DNA from: Zea mays
Lineage: Eukaryota; Streptophyta; Magnoliopsida; Poales; Poaceae
NCBI RefSeq assembly: GCF_902167145.1
Contig: NC_050097.1
Coordinates: 110,269,982 to 110,333,981, forward strand
DNA length: 64,000 nt
Direction: 5' to 3'
Positions 1 to 10,506 of this stretch are shown here, piece by piece. Each line of letters begins with the position of its first letter. The stretch's first letter is position 1. The translations under genes were made by a program, and so were the position numbers. The notes under the pieces are model-generated. The model was not told the DNA's origin, did not search any database, and saw only the letters and a program-made list of their open reading frames with translations.

Positions 1-65
1 TCCGCCCATCTTGTACTCTCGTAGCTTCGGATTTTGTTGACCAGGGTCTTGATCCTGTTGTAGGT

Positions 66-724
66 CTATGTTGGCTCCTCTCCCCTGATCATCGCGAACC
101 TCCCTAGCTCGCCTTCCACCAGTTCCATCTTAGTAATCATGGTGGAGTCATTACCCTCATGTGATATCTTGAGAGTATCCCAGATTTGCTTAGCACTGTC
201 CAAGCCGCTCACTTTATTGTATTCATCCCTGCAAAGAGATGCTAACAAAACAGTAGTAGCTTGGGCATTTTGTGTATTTTTTCATTAATGAATACAGGGT
301 TATCAGTGCTATCAAAGTGCATTCCATTTTCTACAATCTCCCAGATACTAGGATGGAGGGAGACCAAATGACTACGGATTTTATAACTCCAAAAAGAATA
401 ATCTTCTCCATCAAAGTGTGGAGGTTTTCCAAGTGGAATTGATAGTAAATGTGCATTTGAATTGTAAGGAATGCGAGAATAGTCAAAAGAGTAATTCTGA
501 TTGACCATTTTCTTTTTCAACAAGGAGTCATCATCGTCATCCCTTGGTGAAGAAGAGGAGGCGTCGCTGTCATAGTAGATGATCTTCTTGATGCGCCTCT
601 TCTTCTTCCCGTCCCTCTTCTTGTGACTCGAGCCTGAGTCAGTGGGCTTGTCGTCTCTTGGCTCGTTGAAGAGGGACTCCTTCTCCTTGTCGTTGACCAC
701 CATCCCCTTGCCCTTAGGATCCAT
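66..724 (-). pseudogene. Copia (Sirevirus-like) gag, frameshifted
   Basis: Nucleocapsid (gag) precursor of a Ty1/copia retrotransposon read on the minus strand. The first reading-frame block (724 to 242) has a Lys/Asp/Ser-rich N-terminus, a run of Asp residues, and then the conserved copia gag block with FDGEDYSFW and HPSIWEIVENGM. The second block (248 to 66) lies in a different frame and carries LASLCRDEYNKVSGLDSAK and WDTLKISHEG. The two are contiguous in the family, so a frameshift near 245-265 breaks the gene. The element's LTR and primer site lie just upstream at 760-2139. The rest of gag and pol lie outside the window. Family-level call is firm; the exact family (Opie, Ji or relative) is not decided. 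Confidence 0.85.
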
Positions 725-759
725 CTCTTCGGGCGGTTAGTCCCTTAGATGAAGAGTAC

Positions 760-774
760 GGTTCTGATATCAAT
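760..774 (-). other. Primer-binding site of the copia element
   Basis: Immediately internal to the LTR, the minus strand reads TGATATCAGAAC. This resembles the TGGTATCAGAGC initiator-Met tRNA primer site of copia elements, with two mismatches. It fixes the inner LTR edge at 775. Confidence 0.7.
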
Positions 775-2139
775 TGGGAGCACCTAGAGGGGGGTGAATA
801 GGTGATCCTGCAAAATTCAATACTAATAACATAGACTTGGTTTATAATATGTTAGTTAGATTAAACCAAGTGGTTATAAAGCGAGTTCTTGAGATGGAAT
901 CAATCACACAGAAAAGCAACACAAGAGACACGTTGTTTTTATCCTGTGGTTCGGCCAAGTAACACTTGCCTACTTCCATGTTGTGGCATCCCAATGGACA
1001 AGGGTTGCACTCAACCCCTTTCAAGTGATCCAATGATCAACTTGAATACCATGGTATTTTCTTTTTAGAGTTCTCTTCCCATTTGCGAGGAATCTCCACA
1101 AGTTGGAGCCTCTCGCCCTTACAATGTTGATCACACAAGAAGCACAGAATTAAGGGAGGGAAAGCAACACACGCAAGACTCAAATTGCAGCAAACACACA
1201 CATGAAAGCCAAGACGTGAGCACGAGATCACAGCGTAGGGAGTTTACAACTCGAACGGTGCTCAAATCTCTAACACTATGAACTGATTGCGTGATTGCGA
1301 AGTCTGGGAGTCTTAGGATGTTTAGTGAATGCTTGGTGTACTGCTCCATGCGCCTAGGGGTCCCTTTTATAGCCCCAAGGCAGCTAGGAGCCGTTGGAGA
1401 TCAAATTGGAAGGCAATTCTTGCCTTCTGTTGGGTGGCGTACCGGACAGTCCAGTGCACCACCGGACATGAACAGTACATGTCCGGTGCTCGATCTCCTT
1501 CGTTTTCTGGTGAAGCCGACCTTTGGATCTTTGGTCCCGTTGGCGCACCGGACACTGTCTGGTGCACACCGAACAGTCCGGTGTGACCATCCGACCGTTG
1601 GCTCAGCCACGTGTCGCCCGTTGATCGCGCAGATGACCGTTGGTCGCGGGCGTCGTTGGCTCACCGGACAGTCCGGTGAATTTTAGTCGCGGCGCCTTCT
1701 CCTTTTACCGAGAGCGACGAGTTCATCGCCAAAGTGCTTGGGCACGGGCGCTGAAGACTCACCGGACAGTTCAGTGCACCACCGGACAGTCTGGTGATTT
1801 ATAGCCACATCACCCCACCGATTCCGAGAGCAGCCACTTCGTCGTAGGGCCAGCCTAGGCACTGGACACTGTCCGGTGCACCACCGGACAGTCCGGTGTG
1901 CCAGGCTGGTGCTGGTTTGGCTGGTCACAACCACTTCTTCTTTAGCCCTTTTTCTCTTTTCTTGGCCATGTCTCTAGCACTTAGATAAACATGTTAGTAC
2001 TCAAAAACAGTTTACTAAGTCCGGAGACATACCTTGTTCCTTGATTTGCATCTTGGCACTTATAAAGTTAAAACAATGTGTTGGACATCTAATCACCAAA
2101 ACAATTATAGAAATGGCCCAAAGGCACATTTCCCTTTCA
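775..2139 (-). mobile_element. 5' LTR of Sirevirus-like copia element
   Basis: LTR of 1365 bp on the minus strand. It starts TGAAAGGGAAATGTGCC (right edge, 2139) and ends in GGTGCTCCCA next to the primer-binding site (left edge, 775). It holds a cluster of palindromic CACCGGACAGTCCGGTG-like units at about 1440-1905, typical of Sirevirus LTRs in maize and relatives. The host five bases at the right edge are CAGAC; the partner duplication is outside the window. It sits inside a gypsy LTR that continues from 2140. ORFs predicted in it are non-coding repeats. Confidence 0.82.
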
Positions 2140-4097
2140 CAGACAGTGAATGATTATAATTTAAACAGATAGATAATAATCTTATGAATATTTTGCAATT
2201 TGAATCACTCAATTTGGAGTTCATATGCAAAATATATGAGATAAACAAGTTTTGGAATTCAAAATACAAAACTAGGTCTAATCCTGCAATAAAACAAAAG
2301 GGCGAGGGTTTTCTGCAAATTCTCAGGGGCCTGCGTGTGAAAACTAGGGACGGTGGGTTCAATCTTAGAAAGTCGAGGGTCTCTTTAACAAAAAGACCAC
2401 GTGAAGGGGTATCGAGTCCTGCCAGCCGTCAGATCCACGATCAACGGCCAGAATTAGATCTCGCAGGCGGGCGCAGGCGCGCAGACGCGAGCGCCTGACA
2501 GGTGGGCTCGGGGTGGGTCGAGGCACTGACACGCGGGGCCCACGGGTCAGCGGTGTGCTGAGGGCGCGGGGCACGCTGGCCACTAGATCTCAAATCAACG
2601 GCTCTGGTTCCACAAACCATGCAAACTGTTATCCGCACATTTGGGCCATCAGATTAAGGTTGGACGGTTAGGATCGGGCGCCAGGGGGCTTTATCTGCTT
2701 CGGTCGACCAGGGGCGGCACTGTTCACGCCCGCGGCGACGCAGTCGCCGGAGGTGAGGCAGATTGGGGTTTCTAGGGGCGCTGGGGTGGTCTGGGTAGCC
2801 AAGGAGGTTGAGGAGTACTTGGCGAGCACTATGGCGAGGTTAGGGTTGCAGGAACGGCACTGAGACAGGCAGACGACGGAGGGGGAACCTCGGGCAGGCC
2901 AGAAGCCACTTCGGCGAGCAATACCCGTCGCGGTGGGGGTAATCTGCCGCGCTAAGGCTAGCATGGGCTTCGGGAAGAGGGTAGGGGTGCTCTACACCTA
3001 AGTCTGGGCAAGGGGAGGGGCGGTACTGGCCAGATGCCGTGAAGTCGCGGCGGTCCGACGAGGGGTGACTTTGGCGAGCCAAAATTCCCCACGGTGAGGC
3101 AAAATTAGTGCAGAAGAAGGCGGGGAAAGGTTGCTTACCCAAAGACGGCACTTGGGGCAACTCGGCACGGCGCGAGGGGGCTCCGGCCGCCGGACGATGA
3201 GAAACCGCGACGGCGGCGAACTCTGACCTGCGCAGGTGAGAGGTTGAGCGCAGACCGAGCAGAGGGGTTGAGGAAAGGGGAAACCACCGCGGGTTCCTGA
3301 TGCACAAGGCTCCAGCGAAGCTCACCATGGCCGAGGTGATGGCAGAAGCCCAACGATGACGGCGGAACGATGGGGCAATGGTGGTGGCGACGCTGCGATC
3401 TGGGTGAGTGTGAGGGTAGCGAGAGAGCGAATGAGGGCCAAGGGTGAACTAGGGGGCGCGGGGTCTTCACCTAGCGCTCGGGCGATGTGGGTGAGTCGTG
3501 GGGGCGTGGACGCGGTTTGACCACGTGCGACGCGCACGCCATGGGCGTTGACCCGGCGGTTGCGGGGTAGGGGACGGGTCTGACGAGCGGGGCCCGCGGG
3601 GCAGCGAGAGCGGGCGCGTGTGAGCGTGCAACGGTACCGACGGGGCAAACCCACTGATCAGAGAGAGAGAGAGAGTGGGCGAGTGGGGTGCGGCGCCGAC
3701 AGGTGGGACCCACCTGTCAGCGGGCGCGGGCGCGCGTGCGAGCGGCTAGCTGGGCCGGACTGTGCTGCTAGGCTGGAATAGGTTTTTCTATTTTTCTGGT
3801 ATTTCCAATTGTTTTTCTTTTTATTTTCTCTTATGGAATTCAAATCAAATTCAAACCAAATTCAAATTAATCCAAACATGTGCATCAAAAAAAGAATAAT
3901 TTAGGCTCAGCATGATGCAATATTTCATGACTCACATAGGTTTTGCTATAATAAATAAATAGTTAATTCCTCACCTAATTGACATAACTCTAATCAAAAG
4001 GGATAGAGAAGACGTCTAGAGAGAGAAACAAGAGGTAACACCTAAATTTCGTAGATATTAGAGAAGAAATTTTATACCCCAAATTTAGAGTGTTACA
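2140..4097 (-). mobile_element. Partial Del/Tekay-like gypsy LTR
   Basis: The right edge reads GTGTTACA, the reverse complement of the TGTAACACTC start of large grass gypsy LTRs. Like the other LTRs of this lineage here, it has paired AACACC/TTTAGGTGTTAC motifs near the start, a GC-rich core of over 1 kb, and a 'ggtctctttaacaaaaagac' type block near 2380. The left part is missing from the window because the copia element at 775-2139 inserted into it. Short ORFs across 2365-3843 are GC-rich LTR sequence with no recognisable domain. A short (GA)n tract lies at 3660-3674. Confidence 0.65.
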
Positions 4098-4728
4098 GAG
4101 CCGTAAGGCAAAGGTAAAACCAATGTTTTACCTCGTGTGAGTGCATGCGTACTCATGGGGCCTGGGGCTGCTTGGCTACCGTGTATTTATCATGGGGGCG
4201 ACGATGGTCCCAGGCGCTATCATTCTGGCTATGTTGACCCCAGGCTTCCATAGCTTGGGGCTCGGTGTAGTCCGTCGTGTAGTGCCTTGCGGGAGGTCTG
4301 CGCACTCAGCCCTATTCTGGTAGGCCATAGGAGCGCCGCAGTCTGAGGGTGCGGGCCATTAATGCGCTACAATCCATGGGATCATAGGTCATGTGTGCTA
4401 TGTGGCCCAAGGAGTTCGTAGGTCATGAGTGGGAAGCGAGCCGATGCCCCACTATAGCTCGGTGTCAGGCATCGTTAATGGAGCAGGTCATTCATGGTGG
4501 TCAACAGGGGCCGGGCGCGGGATCCATTCGAGTGGTTCCCTTCCAACATGCCTATCTTCCCTTATCAGGCTCTGCTACGCTCGGCCCCAGGCTCGATGCC
4601 GTGGGGTTTGACTAGGGACGGGTCCTAGGTTTGGTGCACCTACCTCTTTCAACTGACTAACGGCCCCAGCGATCAAGGGCTCTTTCCTCAGTGCGCTCAC
4701 TAACCGGTGGGTCCCAGGGTTCGGGGTC
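4098..4728. other. Unassigned GC-rich stretch
   Basis: Runs from the gypsy LTR edge to the truncated copia coding region. I see no conserved protein motif, LTR terminus or inverted repeat. It is probably old transposon sequence; its junction with the copia element near 4729 marks where that element lost its 5' part. Confidence 0.4.
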
Positions 4729-4735
4729 ATTCCAA

Positions 4736-5783
4736 GAGAACAATGTTTGCAAGTTATTGAAATCTTTGTATAGCCTGAAACAAGCACCAAAGCAGTGGCA
4801 TGATAAGTTTGACACAACTCTAACTTTTGTAGGCTTTGCCATTAATGAGGCCGACATTTGTGTGTATTATCGCTATGGTGGGGGCGGAGGAGTTATATTG
4901 TGCCTATATGTTGACGATATATTGATATTTGGCATAAACAATGATGTGATCAATGAAGTCAAGTCTTTTAAAGAGTTTTGATATGAAAGATCTTGGAGAA
5001 GCTGATGTGATTCTAAACATCAAGTTGATTAAGGCAAATGGTGGGATTACTCTCTCACAATCTCACTATGTTGAAAAGGTTTTGAAGCAATTTGGCTTCT
5101 CTAATTGCAAACCTTCTCCAACACCTTATGATCCCAGTGTGACACTATGAAAGAACAAGAGATATTCTCAGATCATCGGTTCACTCATGTATTTTGCTAA
5201 TGCAACAAGGCCCGATATCTCGTTTTCTGTGAGAAAATTGAGTAGGTTCATGTCAAACCCCGGGACTGATCATTGATATGCACTTGAGCGGGTTATGTGC
5301 CACTTGCATGGTACAATGAGCTATGAAATTCACTATTCTAATCAGCATGCGGTACTTGAAGGATATAGTGATTCGAACTGGATATCTGATGTAGACGAGC
5401 TTTATGCCACCAGTGGTTATTTCTTTACTATTGGTGGAGGCGCGGTATCATGGAGGTCATGCAAGAAGACCATCTTGACGAGGTCAACCTTGGAAGTCGA
5501 GCTCGCTGTACTTGATAAAGCAATCATTGAGGCAGAATGGTTGCGTGAACTCTTGATGGATTTGTCGATGGTTGAGAAACCAATACCAGCTATTCTTATG
5601 AACTGTGACAATCAGATAGTGATTGCTAAAGTGACAAGTTCTAAGGATAATGGAAAGTCATCAAGACATGTAAAAAGACGATTGAAGTCTGTCAGAAAGT
5701 TGAGAAACTCTAGAGTTATAAGTGTGACATATTTCAAAAAATATAAATCTAGCAGATCCTTTTACAAAGGGACTACCGCGTAA
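4736..5783 (+). pseudogene. Copia reverse transcriptase / RNase H fragment
   Basis: C-terminal part of a Ty1/copia polyprotein. The reverse transcriptase portion has SLYSLKQAPKQW and the catalytic block LYVDDILIFG (about 4900-4930). A frameshift near 4965-4975 leads into FDMKDLGEADVIL and LSQSHYVEKVLKQFGF. A stop follows near 5147, then the remnant IIGSLMYFANATRPDI (5176-5223) with another stop near 5276. The RNase H portion (5295-5783) has GYSDSNW, followed by TSGYFFTIGGGAVSW and RSTLEVELAVLDKA. The sequence ends in KGTTA and a stop. Several frame breaks make it non-functional. Family assignment is secure. Confidence 0.88.
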
Positions 5784-6368
5784 TGTGATAGAAATCACAT
5801 CGAGGAAGATGGGTATGAGACCCGTATGAGTTGCCATGGTGGAAACCTAGTCTATGTGATCGGAGATCCCGTAAATTAGGTCTTAGGAAAAACAAGCCAT
5901 TGGTGAACTGAGGAGAGTAACTTTTGACCCTATCTAAGTAAAGATGCAATACTCTCAAATGTTGTAAGGCAGGTTGGTTTTATGTCTTAATGTGTTTCTA
6001 TTGGCTTTTACTAGCGAAGATGTTGTCCTGCAGAACATTCTTGAAAGAACACACCTATATGAGTTAGACTATCTAATGTCGTTGTCTATGAGATATGGGT
6101 GATCTCTAGTAAACTCATGAAGAGACCTTGGAGTACGACATATATGCTCCACCCAAGAATGTGACTACTGGAAGCCAAGTACTGGTTATGGCTTTAAGTG
6201 AAACCCACTCACACAAAACTTGCAATTCAAGGCATAGTCCATTGTTCAAGTTGTGGATTGATGTAGCTTCGAGTTCTAGGCGAAAGTTCAACTTAACAGT
6301 CTCTGCTAAAACACTAGTATATTAAACATTAGTGAACAGTGGCAAAACTATAAATAGACATTTGAGAT

Positions 6369-6380
6369 CTAGTGGGGGAT
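6369..6380 (+). other. Polypurine tract of the copia element
   Basis: CTAGTGGGGGAT lies directly before the LTR start TGTTGG at 6381. It is the expected plus-strand primer position and fixes the LTR edge. Confidence 0.7.
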
Positions 6381-6941
6381 TGTTGGATTTATGGGCTTGA
6401 CCCAATTGAGAAATTCATTTAAATTCTAGGAAAATCACAAAACCCATGTATGACAAAGGAGATAGCTATCTGATCGCAACCTTATCGGATCACGATCAGA
6501 TCAGATCTCGGGCTTATCAGTTCGTGGACGTGGCCCTATATAAGGCACGTGCTAGCCCTTGTTAGACACAATCCCAATCCAACTAAGTTAAGTTTTCGCC
6601 TTTGCTCACAGTTGCGCCGCCATCGTAGTTCTCTTCATCCCGAGCACCAACGTGCATCTGCGATCGAGAGAGTTGGTCTCACCTTTGAGATCCTGCACTA
6701 GGAGAGGGCAAATAAGGTTTTTGGGAAGTGTCTTCACGCGAGTGCTCGCGACCTTCTCGTCGATCTCGTCAACAACGTCATCCCTTCTCGTCGAGATCGT
6801 CAACGACATCATCCTCGACCTTATTGCTTCGAAGTCGCCAACCTTGCTGCTTTGATGTTGTCGACCCTGCTGCACGTTGTCTACCAGGATGTATGATCAA
6901 TACATTTGACATCATAGATGTGCTGCATTTTTATAATTATA
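6381..6941 (+). mobile_element. 3' LTR of copia element, first part
   Basis: Starts TGTTGGATTTATGGGC directly after the polypurine tract. A TATA-like CTATATAAGG lies at 6535-6544, the usual U3/R promoter position. It is broken at 6941 by the Helitron; the remaining 111 bp are at 17455-17565. Confidence 0.75.
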
Positions 6942-7328
6942 CTAGGTATATGCCCGTGCGTTGCAACGGGGGACACTTGTACACGGATATGTCATTATTT
7001 AGTGATGCTATCAAGAATCAACTCAACAATCATAATAAGTGAGTTGATCTAGGTAATGAGTGACAAAAATCAGCATGCACAAAATATTAAAGGATCTAAC
7101 TATGTAGTGATGAAGATAGAGACATGAAGATAAGATGGTGGGATTGAACCATCATAGTTGAGATAGAAAGCACTAAACTCACTTGTTATTTGGTGCATGG
7201 CTGATTTTTGTCACTAATTACCTAGATCAACTCACTCACTTGTTATGATTGTTGAGTTGATTCTTGATAGCATCACTAAACAAGGACATATCCATGTACA
7301 AGTATCCCCCATACGGGCATATACCTAG
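6942..7328. repeat. Inverted pair of Helitron 3' termini
   Basis: Arms 6942-7081 and 7192-7328 are inverted copies of about 140 bp with roughly 110 bp between. Each arm's outer end is CTAGGTATATGCCCGT, the reverse complement of a Helitron 3' terminus ending CTAG followed by T. The left arm keeps the hairpin (GCCCGTGCGTTGCAACGGG). The right arm has lost about 11 bases of it. Confidence 0.75.
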
Positions 7329-7329
7329 T

Positions 7330-8519
7330 TACATAACAAGGAAGAAAGAATCCTGCAAGTTGAAGAGTTGCCTGGAATAGAAAGTTGAAGAGTTGCCTGG
7401 AATAGAGGAAACGTCTAGTGTCATACATAGGTAGACATGGAATAGAGGAAGGTGAATGCCTGAATGTGGTGATTGTGAGTTGTGACTATGCTGAAGAAAT
7501 ATGTGTTGTAAAATTACCTTTTTTACTAGAAATTTACCTTTCAACTATTATGTTCAATATGTTTATTGGAAACAAACACAAAAGAGTACGGTATACATGC
7601 CTCCAGACTTTTGTCATGTGACCTGAACAACTGGTGATGTTCCAACAGAAATCTGACACAATAACTCGATAGCTAGATAGTGACTATTGAGTTGTACATA
7701 TTACAAGGAATGTGGAATAGACTTGTTAATTATATAATAAAATATAGCAATCTCGAACTAAAAGTTGGTTTTGTTAAAGACCAGAGCAATGTTGACGTTG
7801 ATATTCCAGAAGATAGTGGTGATATTTTGGCTTCTCACCTGCGTCATTGACAGGGTCCTCCCCCGCCGAACTCAACATCAGCTTGCAACGGGAACATATA
7901 ATACCTCGAATATAAATGAAATCAACTTTTTTATTCTGCTTGAAGAATCAATAATCAACTCAGCTTGAGTAAATCAACGATAGGTACTTTGAAGAGATGT
8001 TATCAAATAAGTATGGAAATATCAGATATCTACTGGGTTATTAGAGGATGATTAAAGCAAAACTATCACGATTGTAGCCACGAAAGTCAATGATATGGCC
8101 CGCAACAGGAAGGGAAGAAATGGGTGGGTACCTAATGTTGGGTGCTCGTCGCCGGTGAAGGGAATGTCAAAGGTCTCCACACCTAGTGTACGACGGGGCG
8201 GTGGAGTAGTCAGAGACAGAACATTGCAGGTTGCGGGGCAATGAATCATCAAAACTCTGACAGAAACTCTAGGACCCTTGATTCCTAGATCCCCATGACT
8301 GACCTCTTGACGACGAACATTCAAGACATGGCTACGTTCGAGAGAGAGTCGACGTTGGTGGCGCGCTAGAGAAGAGAGAGCTGGTTACCGTCTTGCAGTG
8401 GCGTCGTCCATCCAGTGATAAAACTTAATTGCCCTTGATCGAAAAGTAAATGCACATTAAGTATAGAGTTGAGGAAGAACACATGAAGAGAGGGAGAGAG
8501 AACAAAGAGACTTAATTAC
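7330..8519. other. Helitron interior, no identified gene
   Basis: Mostly AT-rich. On the minus strand, 8130-8330 is more GC-rich and open (GDLGIKGPRVSVRVL...), ending in a possible splice donor near 8130. It may be another captured exon but I cannot identify it. Confidence 0.4.
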
Positions 8520-8763
8520 TTGTCCTTGAGACTGATGTAGAGCCCATGCGGGTGGCGGTAGATGCTACCGTACCTATGGCATGCCTTGCCGACAATGGGC
8601 GTGTAGACAGCGGGGAGTAGCTCCTCAACGTTGTCGATGAGGAGCTTTTAGAAGAACCGCTCATTGCGCTCCTGCAGGTCCATCATGGCAATGTAGTGAT
8701 GCAGCGGATGGCCAGCGTGAGAGGACAACACCGAAGAGGACGTCCTACAAAAGAGTTGTTGAC
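8520..8763 (-). pseudogene. NADP-malic enzyme exon fragment
   Basis: Captured exon of NADP-dependent malic enzyme, which decarboxylates malate to pyruvate with NADPH production. The minus-strand frame has IAMMDLQERNERFF, a stop, [20 protein letters not shown], then RYGSIYRHP and [10 protein letters not shown]. These match the conserved N-terminal domain of plant malic enzymes ([17 protein letters not shown] is diagnostic). It ends in a GT splice donor at 8518-8519 and starts after a TTTGCAG acceptor, so genomic DNA rather than cDNA was captured. The TAA stop inside LQERNERFF*KLL and divergence upstream of 8700 show it is dead. It lies in the Helitron, in the same orientation as the other captured fragments. 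Confidence 0.85.
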
Positions 8764-9828
8764 CTGCAAAGATCTTTTTAGCTATGGATAAAGATCTAGA
8801 TTCCCCAAATGCAAAAACATGACCTACAACAGATGAACACCGAATTTAATCACAACTATTAAGAGTTACCCAAAACCAACAAAAAATAATGCTACGTTAC
8901 TTACCAAACTTTGAATCAGAGAATTCATGAACAGTTCCTCTAGACTGAAAATTAAAGGGACATAACAGTTAGTTTGTATCATACAAGGATATGCGTCTCA
9001 GCAAGAAATGAAACCAAGAAACAGGAATACATAGCCAAAGGTGATGTCGGCTCAACAAAGAAAGAACAGAATGAATGCCTTCAAGAACAAATATATATTA
9101 CATAGAAGCGCTCAGTGACACAAATAAAAAATAGGAATTCCATGTTTTATCAAACAAACAAATTTTATTTTCCTTCTGTAACGTCATGAGGAATTATCAA
9201 ACAACAATGTGCGTAGAAAGTGTCCACAGTTACTTGATAAATATCCTTGTTAAAATTTATTTTAGAGGGCTAAACTTCATTCTTAGCATGATTTGGTCTT
9301 TTTAAAAGGAACCAGCTAGAGAGCTACCATTGTATTAAAAAGAGGGAAATGCCCGATGGGCAAAACAATCTATATGGGCACCTTATACAAAAAACACTGC
9401 ATAACAACACGGCACAAGCACATAGGCTAGAAAACGATTTGGTCTTTAAAAGTAACAAAAGCAACAATTTTGAGCAATGAAGTCATTCATGTTAGTCTTT
9501 TAGTATGGTTTAATGGCATACAAGAGGAGAGGCTAGCAACTTAGCATCTTTCAAGGATAACAAACCATCACAATGTGTTGATTGCTATGAAGCTAAACAA
9601 CAATGTGCGGAACAAATTGTGCAGTAACTTAATAGTCTTAGACTTCATCTTATATCTAGATTGTCTGCCTAATTTAGACTGATGGTTAATTTGAAACAAA
9701 ACTTTATAGTGATCGAACTTTAGTACTTTCTTATGTTTTATGTTTGCATCTTGGAAGGAGAAACACTTTATCCTTTCTTTATCAACCAGATGCATTTGGG
9801 ACTTCAAACATACCTGCTTTTAGAGTTG
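8764..9828. other. Helitron interior, non-coding
   Basis: AT-rich sequence between captured exons. No domain, terminal repeat or RNA gene recognised. Confidence 0.4.
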
Positions 9829-10170
9829 CTATTGTTTTGACCTCTTATCCTGCATCAACTTCTGGCGGCTCTTGTAGAAGGCAAGGTCATTCAGGATGGA
9901 TGTTTTGCTGACATGATAATCCTTGAATATATTGAGGATATGAGGGCCTTGTTCAAGGCATATCTACATTGTTGTCAAAGGGTGTAAGGCAGCAAGACAA
10001 CATTTTTTCCAAATCAGAGAGGTTGAAAACAAAAATCATGGACTATGTTTACCTCCTGAGTGTCACGGATATTTGTGACAGGCTTGTTCTCATTGTTCGC
10101 TAGGATGATGTGGTTGAGAATGTTGTTAGACACACCATTGACAATGTGCCACTAACAGAGAAGGAATTAT
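9829..10170 (-). pseudogene. Unidentified two-exon gene fragment
   Basis: Two minus-strand open blocks joined by a plausible short intron. The first ends [14 protein letters not shown] before a GT donor at 10051-10052. The second (9963 to 9829) starts after an AG acceptor in the same phase and reads ICLEQGPHILNIFKDYHVS, then KTSILNDLAFYKSRQKLMQD, with a stop at 9829-9831. The matching phase, clean splice signals and lack of stops in the second block suggest a real captured 3' exon pair. I do not recognise the protein. Confidence 0.5.
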
Positions 10171-10385
10171 TGCATCTGTACTGTTCTGCATACCCTGCTT
10201 GAAGACAATACTGTGAGAAAAAACCCAAGTATGAACTGAATCTTGTAATTATTAAAGTGAAAGCAGAATCAAATAGAGAATAAACTTTAATAGTGAGCAA
10301 AAGTTGACGAACTCTTCTATCCCAATGCAATATGAGATAATGCTGATAGATAGGGAGAGGGAGGAGATAGGAGAAGCAAACATAC

Positions 10386-10506
10386 CTCGAGCAAAACTTG
10401 ATGCTCTCTACAGTATTCATATATGATGATTCCTCATCCATTCCTTATTCTATGTATCTCCTGAAAAGAGCCTCCACCATGCCATGGACAGCACCAAGCA
10501 AAATAC
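10386..10506 (-). pseudogene. Ketol-acid reductoisomerase exon fragment
   Basis: Captured exon of plastid ketol-acid reductoisomerase (acetohydroxyacid isomeroreductase), the second enzyme of branched-chain amino-acid synthesis. The minus-strand frame reads ILLGAVHGMVEALFRRYIE, a stop, then GMDEESSYMNTVES. This matches the conserved ILLGAVHG.VE.LFRRYTE.GM.EE block of the C-terminal knotted domain. The exon is bounded by an AG acceptor (TGCAG at 10507-10511) and a GT donor (10384-10385). The in-frame TAA and isolation from other exons show it is a fragment in the Helitron. Confidence 0.85.

Noticed and set aside
3135..3713. Overlapping ORFs of 80-111 aa on the minus strand
   Set aside because: GC-rich LTR core of the gypsy LTR; no conserved domain.
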